Source: CALMKX01 sp036274895
GTDB taxonomy: Bacteria; Acidobacteriota; Thermoanaerobaculia; Multivoradales; SZUA-115
Assembly: GCA_036274895.1 (NCBI GenBank)
Contig: DASUEU010000064.1
Span: 1-64,000 of the forward strand
Length of the DNA: 64,000 nucleotides
Direction: 5' to 3'
Under the pieces are notes generated by a model. It saw only the letters and a program-made list of their open reading frames with translations. It made no database searches and was not told the origin of the DNA. A program made the position numbers and the translations under genes. Positions 53,021 to 61,163 of this stretch are shown one piece after another. The stretch's first letter is position 1. The number at the start of each line of letters is the position of its first letter.

Positions 53021-53049
53021 TTGACTAACGCAAGCCGTCCAGGTTAAAT
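53021..53049 (+). promoter_or_regulatory. Sigma-70 type promoter before the SleB-like gene
   Basis: TTGACT (53021-53026), a 17-nt spacer and TTAAAT (53044-53049) give a good consensus match in an A+T-richer region. The transcript would start near 53056 and run through about 340 nt of leader with three hairpins before the gene at 53394. Confidence 0.65.
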
Positions 53050-53097
53050 GAAGGCAATGCGCTTTAGGAGAGTGCCTTCCAAGTTGCCAAGTTGTAC

Positions 53098-53165
53098 GCC
53101 CCGCGGCAAGCGGGGCGCAGGTACCAAGCCGCAACCCACGAAGGCCGCCTCCCCAGGCGGCCTTC
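53098..53165 (+). other. Two leader hairpins
   Basis: GCCCCG/CGGGGC at 53098-53116 (6-bp stem) is followed by GAAGGCCGCCT/AGGCGGCCTTC at 53140-53165 (11-bp stem, CCCC loop). The second has the shape of an intrinsic terminator but only two T residues follow. They lie in the predicted 5' leader of the SleB-like gene. Confidence 0.55.
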
Positions 53166-53202
53166 TTAGCGACAGGAGGGGGTGAGAAATATAGACGCAG
53201 AC

Positions 53203-53231
53203 AAATAAAAAGGCGCCCTTGAGGGGGCGCC
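53203..53231 (-). terminator. Intrinsic terminator read on the minus strand
   Basis: GGCGCCC (53212-53218) pairs with GGGCGCC (53225-53231). On the minus strand the hairpin is followed by TTTTTATTTG, a proper U-tract. It faces away from the SleB-like gene, so it would end an antisense or unannotated transcript heading left. Confidence 0.6.
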
Positions 53232-53393
53232 GGCTACAAAGGTTCGCTGCACCTACTTCTTGGAGGGAGGCGGTGCAAGAACCTTAGTCAGACAGCGTAC
53301 ATCAGCACACCCGCTCTGTCCAGCGCCCCCTCCGTTTTCTTCAACAGTTTTCCACACACGTCTTTAAGACGAGAGAAAGCGGAGATCATCACC

Positions 53394-55277
53394 ATGAACC
53401 AACACTTCAGCCATGCAGCACTAACTGCTATATCTGCACTGCTTCTTCTCGCGGGAGGCACAGTCCTTGTTGCCCAACCCGAGACCGAGCACGATGTCCT
53501 AGAGGAAGAACGCGGCTTCTCCTTCACCAAGGACGAGATTGGCCTCCAACCCGAGGAGGCATCCCTCTTCACTGAGACCCCAGAGTCCGGGCAGGACGAC
53601 TCACTCGTAGTCTTCCCAGCTGATCCGAACGAGTCCGATCTCACTATCGCCGCCCGCTACTATGAGGCTCGTTCACTCATCATCGCTGGCGATTGGGATG
53701 AGGCCAAGAGGGCGCTTGAGAACGCCTTGATGGAGTTCCCGCGGAGCCGACATCTTCACCAGCAACTAGCTCACCTCGCATGGTATTTCTACAACGATCG
53801 GTCCGGCGGACCGACTGCCTTGCAGCTTGCCGCCGAGGAAGCCGCCACCTCACTTGAACTTGCCCTTCGCTACGCGATCACTGACTACAACCTCTCCGAA
53901 CTCGCCGCGAATGCCCTTGGCAGCGTAGGTGATGTGGATCGCCTGGACGAGTTGTTCACAAAACTACTCTCCAAGGAGAATAACGCCCACTACCTTCAGC
54001 ATTACGCACAGGGCCTAGCAAGGGCGGGCGATCCCCGCGCGGAGGATCTGCTTCGCAAGGCCGCGGCTGCTGCAAACGATGAGTCTGCTCTCACCGCCTA
54101 TGCAGAGTGGCTCCTAGAGCACAACAGTTCCGATGAGGCGTTAGATGCCCTCACGTCGGACCGCCTCCTAGAGATTCAGGCGACACCCTATCTCAACTTC
54201 CTGCGTGGAGTTGCGTTAGAGCAGCTCGGTCGGCCCGAACAAGCTAGCACTGAGTATGCCTTGTACCGTGACTTCAGCGAGATCTATCCAGCCCCCTCCC
54301 GCTTCCGCATTCCGTCAAGCGCGTTGCAGCTGAGAAGTGGTATGCACTTCCGTGACTCGCCTGACTTACCTCAGCAGTCTTCCCTGCCACTATCACTTAA
54401 TCTTCGCATGACCAGCACGCAGGCCCAGAAGGGTCTGTCTTACTTAATCTATGGAGAGGCCCGCGGGGAGAGTCTCGGTGGCATGCGAGCTGAAGGGTGG
54501 GTAGTTCGCAACCGCGTTCTTCGTGGAAGCGTCTATCCCTCAAGCAGTTCTTGCCCCTTTGTCACGAACAGCGGGAGCGCTCTCGCGGATCGTTACAAGT
54601 CTGTTATGTGCCAAGGAAGTGGTAGCCAGTTCAACGGAATGTGTCTAGCTTGGTGCAGCAATCCCTCTACCACAAGCTGCTCCGACAACGCCACCACGGT
54701 CCGTGCGGGTGAATGGGTCTATAAGGGTTGGGCCGCAGATCCAGTGGCCGGCCACTGCCCAGGTGGTGTTGAGATATGGGACGCGAGCTACTGTGGCGCC
54801 ACCACCAAGTGCAAGGGAGGGCTGACGAGCTACCGGCTCTCTGGCGGCCTATTCAACTATGGAACGTCAGGGACCTGTCCAAGCCTCTGCGCTCCGAACC
54901 CGAAGGGCAAGGTCTGCGGCAACGGTGGTCTTGAGAACTGCTTCTACGCAACACAGGTTTTCGTTAGGACTGGTGCGACGGTTGGTACCGGTACCATCAC
55001 AAGCACTAGTTGCCTCGTCTCGTCGTCCTATTCCGCTTCCTCTGGTCGGCATCGGGCACACTTGGAGGGACCCGAGAGCACCTCCACAACATCAGCCCCT
55101 GATTTTGACCTCTACCTCCAGAAGTCGAGTGGCTCCTCCTGGGAGACAGTAGCGAGTTCAACCAGCCTTTCTACCGTAGAAGACATAGACTATAGCGGCT
55201 CATCTGGAACGTACCGTTGGCGGGTCTGCCCCTTCCGAGGTACGGGGAGCTACACCCGGTGGTCTCATAAGCCGTAG
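53394..55277 (+). CDS. Exported TPR/SleB-like cell-wall hydrolase with PPC-like tail (foreign-looking gene)
   Basis: 627 residues. A signal-like hydrophobic N-terminus (ALTAISALLLLAGGTVLVAQ) precedes TPR-like helices (residues 80-300, for example IIAGDWDEAKRALENALMEF). The central part matches SleB/Hydrolase_2: LSYLIYGEARGES with the putative catalytic Glu355, AEGWVVRNRVLRGSVYP, and DRYKSVMCQGSGSQFNG. A Cys-rich region follows, and the C-terminus (DFDLYLQKSSGSSWETVASS, then GTYRWRVCPF) resembles the pre-peptidase C-terminal (PPC) domain. Codon use is unlike the neighbours (TTA and CTA leucine codons, AGT serine, visibly lower G+C), suggesting transfer. Probably a secreted peptidoglycan-cleaving enzyme; substrate inferred. 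Confidence 0.85.
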   Translation: MNQHFSHAALTAISALLLLAGGTVLVAQPETEHDVLEEERGFSFTKDEIGLQPEEASLFTETPESGQDDSLVVFPADPNESDLTIAARYYEARSLIIAGDWDEAKRALENALMEFPRSRHLHQQLAHLAWYFYNDRSGGPTALQLAAEEAATSLELALRYAITDYNLSELAANALGSVGDVDRLDELFTKLLSKENNAHYLQHYAQGLARAGDPRAEDLLRKAAAAANDESALTAYAEWLLEHNSSDEALDALTSDRLLEIQATPYLNFLRGVALEQLGRPEQASTEYALYRDFSEIYPAPSRFRIPSSALQLRSGMHFRDSPDLPQQSSLPLSLNLRMTSTQAQKGLSYLIYGEARGESLGGMRAEGWVVRNRVLRGSVYPSSSSCPFVTNSGSALADRYKSVMCQGSGSQFNGMCLAWCSNPSTTSCSDNATTVRAGEWVYKGWAADPVAGHCPGGVEIWDASYCGATTKCKGGLTSYRLSGGLFNYGTSGTCPSLCAPNPKGKVCGNGGLENCFYATQVFVRTGATVGTGTITSTSCLVSSSYSASSGRHRAHLEGPESTSTTSAPDFDLYLQKSSGSSWETVASSTSLSTVEDIDYSGSSGTYRWRVCPFRGTGSYTRWSHKP

Positions 55278-55283
55278 TCCTAC

Positions 55284-55334
55284 TGACCTAGTATCAGGTC
55301 ATTTGGATACTAGCGGGGGCTCCGACGAGCCCCC
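55284..55334 (+). terminator. Terminator after the SleB-like gene
   Basis: GGGGGCTC (55315-55322) pairs with GAGCCCCC (55327-55334) and is followed by AACTTT, an intrinsic terminator. Just before it, two overlapping stems (TGACCT/AGGTCA and CTAGTATC/GATACTAG) cannot form at the same time. Confidence 0.75.
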
Positions 55335-55358
55335 AACTTTATGAAGCGCTACCGCCTG

Positions 55359-55772
55359 CTACTCCGGACCGTGCTCTCGCAGCTCCTCCGCCGCCCAGGC
55401 AGCGACCTTCACCGTCCACTCATCGGCCCGACTCATGAGCCGGCGCGATAGACGAGGATCCAGCAGCGGGGCCGCTGAACCTTGGGTGATGGCATGTTCA
55501 AAGGACCGAGGATCCACCGCAGGTCAATGGCGAGATCCCGAGTACCTTGAGCGAGAAGAGGCTCCACCCTCTTGGAGAATCGCTCCCGGTCAAGGATCAG
55601 CTGAAAGCGGAGGTCACCGACATGACGGAGAGCAGCCTGGGTTTCAGGTGCCTCAATGCGGACAAGGAACAGCTCTCTGAATCGCTGTAGCCCATCCCAC
55701 TTCTCCAGCCGAAGGAATACTCGTGGCTCTTCTCCGGCGGGGGCAGCTCCTTCTGAAAGCCTGCGCTGCTAC
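55359..55772 (-). pseudogene. Unidentified frameshifted gene remnant
   Basis: On the minus strand one frame reads PRVFLRLEKWDGLQRFRELF, VRIEAPETQAALRHVGDLRF and LILDRERFSKRVEPLLAQGT. A frame change near 55500 leads into HAITQGSAAPLLDPRLSRRL and DEWTVKVAAWAAEELREHG, ending at a TAG at 55359. The composition is protein-like but no family is recognised and there is no start codon. It is probably the tail of a gene broken when the island formed or decayed. Confidence 0.45.
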
Positions 55773-55866
55773 ATAACGTGCCTCCAGCCCCGGGTGGTAA
55801 GGCCATAGCGCGCCCTGCGCCGGGCAGTCCCCGGATAAGGCACCGGTGGACTCTGTTCCGGAGCGG

Positions 55867-55918
55867 GAGATCCCTCCACTCCGCCTGCTGCGCAGGCTCC
55901 GGTCGGGATGACGGCGGG
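55867..55918. repeat. GAGATCCCTC...CGGGATGACG hairpin repeat, copy 3
   Basis: Begins GAGATCCCTCCACTCCG and ends GGTCGGGATGACGGCGGG, with an internal GCCTG/CAGGC hairpin. Same outer arms as the copies at 32633 and 32775. Confidence 0.7.
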
Positions 55919-55941
55919 AGGCCGCAGAGCGGCCGGACTCG

Positions 55942-55966
55942 GGTTCCCACGCGGAGCGTGGGAACC
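55942..55966. repeat. GGTTCCCACGC palindromic repeat
   Basis: GGTTCCCACGC pairs perfectly with GCGTGGGAACC around the loop GGA. This hairpin type is common between genes in many bacteria. It sits just past the end of the aminotransferase gene and may stop transcription. Confidence 0.7.
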
Positions 55967-55993
55967 AGGCCACACGAGGTGCGGCGGGCGCCC

Positions 55994-57217
55994 CTACACC
56001 ACCCGCTCCAACCCCCGAATCAGCCGCTCCACCTCTTCCGCCGTGTTGTAGTGCGCCAGGCTGGCGCGGAGGACTCCTCCTTGCTCGAGCAGGCCCAGGG
56101 CTGCCATGGCTCGGTGGCAGTAGAAGTGGCCCCAGCGGAGGGCGATCTTGTCGCCTTCGAGCAGGGGCGGGATCTCGCTCGCGTGGCGGCCGGGGACGGT
56201 GAAGGTGATGATCGCCACCCGCTCGCGGCCCTCGGCCGTGGCCGGGCCGAGCAGGCGCACTCGTGGGTGGTGAGCCAGGAAGTCGATCAGCGGCGCCGCC
56301 AGGGCCTCCTCGTGGCGCTCGAAAAGCTCGAAGGCGCGGCCCCAGCGTTGGCGGGGCTCGTCCCCTTCGGCGCCGCCGTGGTGGCGGTCGATCGCCTCGA
56401 GAAACTCGAGGATCCCGGGCAGGGCCGAGGTCAGCTCGTGGTTGACATTGCCGGGCTGGAGCTTGGCGGGCAGCTCGTCCTCGCCGAAGAAGAAGTGGTT
56501 CACCCCCCGCGCGGCCAGCAGGTGCTCCTTCTTGCCGTAAAGCACCCCGACGTGGGGGCCGAGGATCTTGTAGAGGCTCACCAGGTAGAAGTCCGCATCC
56601 AGGGCCTTGACGTCCACCAGCCGGTGGGGCGCGTAGGCCACGCCGTCCACCAGGGCCTTGGCGCCGGCCCCGTGGACCAGTCGGATGGCCGCCGCGGCAT
56701 CGTGGATGCGGCCGACCACGTTGGCGCACTGCGTGAAGCAGACCAGGCGGGTGCGCGAGGAGAGCAGGCGCTCGAGGTCGGCGAGCTCGAGGGCCAGGGT
56801 GTCCGGGTGGAGGCGCCACTCGCGGATCACCGCGCCGGCCTCGGCCAGCCGCCGCCAGGCGCCGACGTTGGCTTCGTGGTCTAAGTTGGTGACGATCACC
56901 TCGTCCCCGGGGGCGAGCGTCGGGGCCAGGGCCCGGGCGAGCACGAAGGTGTTGATCGTGGTCGAGCCGCCGAGCAGCACCTCGTCGGGCTCGGCGCCGA
57001 TCAGCCGCGCCGCCGCCGCCCGCCCCGCCGCCACCCGCTCGGTCGCCTCCGCCGAGGGCCCATAGCTGGCCCCCAGCTGTACGCCGTAGCGGGAGAGGTA
57101 CTCGCCGACCCGATCGATCACCGGCCGCGGCACGACGGTGCCGCCCGCATTGTCGAAGTAGGCCCAGCCGGATGCCAGGGCAGGGAAGAACGAGCGCGCG
57201 AAGGCGACGTCGAGCAT
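55994..57217 (-). CDS. Cysteine desulfurase-like aminotransferase, class V
   Basis: 407 residues, PLP-dependent fold type I. MLDVAFARSFFPALASGWAY and FDNAGGTVVPRPV mark the class V N-terminus; TNLDHEANVGAW, VDGVAYAPHRLVDVKALDAD and SLYKILGPHVGVL (PLP-binding Lys) follow. The pattern matches the TIGR01976/VC1184 subgroup of SufS-like proteins. The Cys on the mobile loop that true desulfurases use is not clear here, so sulfur transfer is uncertain. It is monocistronic and in the same direction as the cox cluster, separated from it by a repeat-filled gap. Confidence 0.88.
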   Translation of the reverse strand: MLDVAFARSFFPALASGWAYFDNAGGTVVPRPVIDRVGEYLSRYGVQLGASYGPSAEATERVAAGRAAAARLIGAEPDEVLLGGSTTINTFVLARALAPTLAPGDEVIVTNLDHEANVGAWRRLAEAGAVIREWRLHPDTLALELADLERLLSSRTRLVCFTQCANVVGRIHDAAAAIRLVHGAGAKALVDGVAYAPHRLVDVKALDADFYLVSLYKILGPHVGVLYGKKEHLLAARGVNHFFFGEDELPAKLQPGNVNHELTSALPGILEFLEAIDRHHGGAEGDEPRQRWGRAFELFERHEEALAAPLIDFLAHHPRVRLLGPATAEGRERVAIITFTVPGRHASEIPPLLEGDKIALRWGHFYCHRAMAALGLLEQGGVLRASLAHYNTAEEVERLIRGLERVV

Positions 57218-57337
57218 GACTGGGTCTCCCGAGGGTGGGGGGGATGGTATCAGCCGCGTAGGCTGGGTTCGGCCTCAGCCGTAACCCAGCTCGCCACCGA
57301 GGAAGTCGCCCCGAGCGAAGCCGAGGGGCCTCCCCCG

Positions 57338-57386
57338 CGCGTCGCGAAGCGACGCGACCAAGGTAGCCGGGGCTTTCAAGCCCCGG
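57338..57386. repeat. Two adjacent palindromes upstream of the desulfurase-like gene
   Basis: CGCGTCGC/GCGACGCG (57338-57356, loop GAA) is followed by GGTAGCCGGGGCTTTCAAGC and CCCGG, whose CCGGGGCTT/AAGCCCCGG stem (57367-57386) resembles the GGTAGCxxGGGxTTTCAA core of the repeat at 32698-32749. The second lies against the stop codon of the MocA-like gene. Confidence 0.65.
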
Positions 57387-58010
57387 TCAACTGCTGCTGT
57401 CGAGCCGTAGAGACCGCCCCTCCAGCTCCTCGAGGGCCTCGAGGGTGTCGACGTCCTCGAGAGCCTCACCGGCTTCGAGGATGAGCTCGGCGACCTCGTC
57501 GGGATAGCGCTCGAGCAGGTCGCGGCCTCCTTGCTCGGCACCGAGCCGCGCCAGCTCGGGGAAGAAGCGCCGCGCGAACAGGACCGGCGCGCCGCGCTGG
57601 CCGCGGAAGATGGGCACTACCATCGGCGAGGAGGAGCGCTCGTGGGCCTCGGCCAGGGCTGCGATCACCGCGGAGTCGAGCCGGGGCTGGTCGCAGGGGA
57701 GGAAGATCGCCGCCGTGACCTCGGGGCGGAGGGCCGCGAGGCCGCTCCTGATCGAGCTCGCCTTGCCCTCGGCCCAGCGCAGGCTCGAGACCAGCCGGAC
57801 CGGCAGATCCCGCACGGCGGCCGCCACCTCCTTGCCGCGGTAGCCGGTGACCACGATCACCTCGGAGAGGCCGGCGCCCAGCGCCGCACGCACCGCTCGC
57901 CGTACCAGGGACTCCCCTTCGAAGAGGGCGAGCTGCTTCGGCAGCTCCCCACCGAAGCGCTCCGCCCGGCCGGCGGCCAGCACAATGCCCGCGACCCGGG
58001 AGGCGCTCAA
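57387..58010 (-). CDS. mocA: MocA-like molybdenum cofactor nucleotidyltransferase
   Basis: The start is the TTG at 58010, which overlaps the XdhC stop as TTGA; no ATG or GTG occurs before the conserved N-terminus. The 207-residue product opens with ASRVAGIVLAAGRAERFGGE, the nucleotide-binding LAAGxSxRxG motif, and has FLPCDQPRLD, the metal-binding loop of MobA/MocA-type enzymes. MocA transfers CMP to molybdopterin to form the cytosine dinucleotide cofactor used by CoxL-type hydroxylases. Placement as last gene of the cox cluster fits that role. Confidence 0.88.
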   Translation of the reverse strand: MSASRVAGIVLAAGRAERFGGELPKQLALFEGESLVRRAVRAALGAGLSEVIVVTGYRGKEVAAAVRDLPVRLVSSLRWAEGKASSIRSGLAALRPEVTAAIFLPCDQPRLDSAVIAALAEAHERSSSPMVVPIFRGQRGAPVLFARRFFPELARLGAEQGGRDLLERYPDEVAELILEAGEALEDVDTLEALEELEGRSLRLDSSS

Positions 58011-59050
58011 GTCGTCGCCTCGCGGCCGTGAAAGACGGCGACGATCTCGGCCAGCGCCGCGAGGGCGATCTCTTCCGGCTGCCGGCCGCCCAGGTCGAGG
58101 CCGATGGGCGCGTGCAGGCGGGCGAGCTCCTCGGCCGCCACGCCCGCCTCCCTCGCCGCCGCCACCCGCTTGGCGTGGGTCTTCTTCGAGCCGAGGGCTC
58201 CCAGGTAGCGCACCGGCTGGCCGGCCAGGGCCACCAGGGCCGCCACGTCGAGCTTCAAGTCGTGGGACAGCAGGGCCACCGCCGTGGCCTGGTGCAGGTT
58301 CAGACCTGCGAACGCCTCGGCCGGCCACTCGACCAGCAGCCGGTCGGCATGGGGGAAGCGTTCCGGCGTGGCGAACGCTCGCCGCGGATCCACCACCACG
58401 GTGCGGAAGCCCAGCACCCTGGCCAGGGAGATCAGGGGGATGGCCACGTGGGCCGCCCCCACCAGCACCAGCTGGGGCGGCGGCAAGAGGACCTCGACCA
58501 GGGCGTCACAGGAGCCGTCCGCGGTCGTGACGGCCACCCGCTTCGAGACCAATCCCGACAAAGCCTCGACGGCCAACCCTTCGAGCGCGTCCGCGAGGGG
58601 ACCCGAGGCCAGATCCGTCGCCCGGCGCCCATCCGGGAAGGCCAACAGCCGCCGGCCCACCTGCCCTCCCGAGAGCACGGTCACCGCCACGACCAGTCGG
58701 TCCTCGGTGAGGGCCGCCACCAATGGCTCGAAGAGCTCGCCACCGAGCTTCTCGACGAAGACCTCGATCTCCCCCCCGCAGGAGAGGCCCACCGACCAGG
58801 CCGTCTCGTCACTGACGCCGAAGGCGAGGCTCTTCGGCACGCCGGTGGCGAGCACCCCCTGGGCTTCCTCCACCACCGCCCCCTCGACGCAGCCGTTCGA
58901 GACCGAGCCGGCGATCTCCCCGGCCGAGGACAGGGCCATCCGCGACCCCAGGGGCCGGGGCGCCGAGCCCCACACCCGGGTGACCGTGCCGAGGGCCACC
59001 TCCCGCCCGGCCTGGCGCCAGGCCGTCACTGCTTCGAGCACGTCGCGCAT
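58007..59050 (-). CDS. XdhC/CoxI-family molybdenum cofactor insertion protein
   Basis: 347 residues. The N-terminal XdhC domain has GTVTRVWGSAPRPLGSRMAL and GSVSNGCVEGAVVEEA, including the conserved Cys; the C-terminal part is Rossmann-like with LVLVGAAHVAIPLISLARVL and TVVVDPRRAFATPERF. Members bind and sulfurate the Mo cofactor and load it into the large hydroxylase subunit. It starts 3 nt after the CoxE gene, within the same operon. Confidence 0.92.
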   Translation of the reverse strand: MRDVLEAVTAWRQAGREVALGTVTRVWGSAPRPLGSRMALSSAGEIAGSVSNGCVEGAVVEEAQGVLATGVPKSLAFGVSDETAWSVGLSCGGEIEVFVEKLGGELFEPLVAALTEDRLVVAVTVLSGGQVGRRLLAFPDGRRATDLASGPLADALEGLAVEALSGLVSKRVAVTTADGSCDALVEVLLPPPQLVLVGAAHVAIPLISLARVLGFRTVVVDPRRAFATPERFPHADRLLVEWPAEAFAGLNLHQATAVALLSHDLKLDVAALVALAGQPVRYLGALGSKKTHAKRVAAAREAGVAAEELARLHAPIGLDLGGRQPEEIALAALAEIVAVFHGREATT

Positions 59051-59053
59051 GGG

Positions 59054-60271
59054 CTACCTCCTGTCGAGACGCTCGAGGCTCTCGGCCAGCTCCTCGACGC
59101 TCTTCAGATTGTGGATCGGAACGAAGTCGTCCACCAGCGGCAGGGCTGCCGCCATGGAGCGGGCCAGGGGCTCATAGCCGGGCACGCCGAGCAGGGGATT
59201 GGCCCAGATCAGCCGCCGGCAGGAGCGGGCGAGGTGGCCGAGCTCGCGCTCGACCAGCTCCGGCTCGCCCCGATCGAGGCCGTCCGAGACCAGCAGCACC
59301 ACCGCCCCCCGCCCGAGCACCCGCCGCCCCCAATCGACGTTGAAGCGGCGCAGGGCCTCACCGATGCGGGTGCCGCCGCCGAAGTCCACCACCGCGCGGG
59401 CGGCATCGGCCAGGGCGCGGTCGGGGTCGGGGTCGGCGAGGGCCCGGGTCAGCCGGGTGAGCCGGGTGCCGAAGGCGAAGAGCTCGCGTCTTCCCCCACC
59501 CCAGCCGAGCACCCACAGCAGCTCGAGGAGCACCCGGGCGTAGGGCTCCATCGACCCGGAGAGGTCGCAGAGCACCACCAGGGGCCGGGGCTTCCTGCGG
59601 CGGCGTCGGCGGGCCAGCTCCACCAGCTCGCCGCCCCGGGCGAGGCTCTTGCGCAGGGTCCGTTTGAGGTCCAGGGCGTCGCCGCCCCGGCCGGGGCGGA
59701 AGCGCCGGCTGCGCCGCACCAGCGGCGGCAGGGGCTCCCGGCGGAGCAAGGCGAAGACCGCCGCCCTCTCCTCTTCGGTCAGGGCGGCGAAGTCCTTCCT
59801 GCGCAGCACCTCGGTGCGGCTCGGCGAGCGCAGGGCCTCGATCACCGTCTCGCCCTCCTCGGCACCTGGCACGGCGTCCGGGTCCCCCGGCAGGAGGCCC
59901 AGCAGCTTCTGGGAGACCTGCTGCCGGCGGCTGAGCAGGCGCCCCAGCTCCAGCTGGTGGATCGGCCGATCGCCCCGGAAGAAGAGGTCGAAAACGCGGT
60001 CGAAGAGGGCCACCTCCTCGTGCCGCGACGCCCACACCGCCCGCGACGCCGAGCGCACCTCCGACTTCCGTGCGAGATCCACATGCTCGAGGGCGGAGAG
60101 CCACAGGGCGAAGCGATCCGGCGTCACCCCGAAGCCCAGCCGGCGCAGCACGCGAGCGAAGAGCAGGAGGTTCTCGAGCAGCGGGTCGGGGTGGACGGTT
60201 GGGCTCACAGCCGGCCGCCCGGCGAGCGATTTCAGTCGCTCGCTACTCGAGGTGCCGGTCTTCGCCTTCAC
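59054..60271 (-). CDS. coxE: CoxE-like VWA-domain protein
   Basis: 405 residues starting from a GTG that overlaps the MoxR stop codon. The VWA domain near residues 230-390 has VVLCDLSGSMEPYARV (DxSGS metal site), GGGTRIGEALRRF and LLVSDGLDRGEPELV. The N-terminal half contains FARVLRRLGFGVTPDRFALW, typical of CoxE. With the MoxR ATPase it matures the hydroxylase active site. Neighbours fit the coxD-coxE order. Confidence 0.93.
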   Translation of the reverse strand: MKAKTGTSSSERLKSLAGRPAVSPTVHPDPLLENLLLFARVLRRLGFGVTPDRFALWLSALEHVDLARKSEVRSASRAVWASRHEEVALFDRVFDLFFRGDRPIHQLELGRLLSRRQQVSQKLLGLLPGDPDAVPGAEEGETVIEALRSPSRTEVLRRKDFAALTEEERAAVFALLRREPLPPLVRRSRRFRPGRGGDALDLKRTLRKSLARGGELVELARRRRRRKPRPLVVLCDLSGSMEPYARVLLELLWVLGWGGGRRELFAFGTRLTRLTRALADPDPDRALADAARAVVDFGGGTRIGEALRRFNVDWGRRVLGRGAVVLLVSDGLDRGEPELVERELGHLARSCRRLIWANPLLGVPGYEPLARSMAAALPLVDDFVPIHNLKSVEELAESLERLDRR

Positions 60272-61158
60272 ACCCCCACCCTTCCCACCCTCTCCTTCAC
60301 CGCCGCCACGTCCTCCTGGAACTTGACCAGCAGCCCCAGCGTGGCCTCGACCGCTTGAGGGGTGAGCCGCTCGACGCCGAGGGCCGCGAGGCCGGCAGCC
60401 CAGTCGAGGGTCTCGGCCACGCCCGGGCGCTTGTAGAGGTCCTCTCCGCGCAGGGCCTGGACGAAGCGCACTACCTCATCGGCCAGGCGCTCCGCCACCT
60501 GCGGCACCTTGGCGCGGACGATCGCGAGCTCCTTGTCAAACGAGGGATAGTCCAGCCAGTGGTAGAGGCAGCGGCGGCGCAGGGCGTCGTGGATCTCACG
60601 GGTGCGGTTGGAGGTCAGCACCACCAGGGGCGGCACCGCTGCGCGCACCGTGCCGATCTCCGGGATCGAGATCTGGAAGTCCGAGAGCAGCTCGAGCAGG
60701 AAGGCCTCGAACTCCTCGTCCGCCCGGTCCAGCTCGTCGATCAAGAGCACCGGCCCGGCGTCTTCCGGCCGGGCGGGGTCGATCGCCTCGAGCAGGGGGC
60801 GGGCGAGCAGGAACTCACGGCTGAAGATGCGGCGCCGCATGGTCTCCGCGTCCGCGGCGCTCGCCTCGAGCAGGCGGATGGCCAGCAGCTGGCGGCCGTA
60901 GTCCCACTCGTAGACCGCCGAGGCGAGATCCAGGCCCTCGTGGCATTGCAGGCGCAGCAGGCGGCGGCCGGTGATGCGGGAAAGGACTTTGGCGACCTCG
61001 GTCTTGCCCACCCCGGGCTCGCCTTCGAGCAGCAAGGGCCGCCCCAGGGTGAGCGCCAGGAAGATCGCTGTCGCGAGCCCCTCGTCAGCAAAATAAGAGG
61101 CTCGGCGGAGGTCGCCGGAGAGCGCCTCCACCGAGCGGAAAAGAACCTCTCCTCCCAC
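60268..61158 (-). CDS. coxD: MoxR-type AAA+ ATPase (CoxD)
   Basis: 296 residues from a GTG. Walker A GEPGVGKTEV, Walker B VLLIDELDRADEEF, sensor 1 VVLTSNRTREIHDAL and the arginine-rich RRRCLYHWLDYP mark the MoxR branch. CoxD is the chaperone-like ATPase that acts with CoxE in assembling the CuSMo site of CO dehydrogenase. It lies 5 nt from coxM and overlaps coxE by 4 nt. In a form II cluster its substrate may be a different hydroxylase. Confidence 0.93.
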   Translation of the reverse strand: MGGEVLFRSVEALSGDLRRASYFADEGLATAIFLALTLGRPLLLEGEPGVGKTEVAKVLSRITGRRLLRLQCHEGLDLASAVYEWDYGRQLLAIRLLEASAADAETMRRRIFSREFLLARPLLEAIDPARPEDAGPVLLIDELDRADEEFEAFLLELLSDFQISIPEIGTVRAAVPPLVVLTSNRTREIHDALRRRCLYHWLDYPSFDKELAIVRAKVPQVAERLADEVVRFVQALRGEDLYKRPGVAETLDWAAGLAALGVERLTPQAVEATLGLLVKFQEDVAAVKERVGRVGV

Positions 61159-61163
61159 CCGGG

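Noticed and set aside
53173..53206. Tiny leader ORF (GTG-AGA-AAT...TAA) after GGAGG in the SleB leader
   Set aside because: The GGAGG site is only about two bases from the GTG, too close for normal initiation, and the peptide would be eight residues with no attenuation logic.
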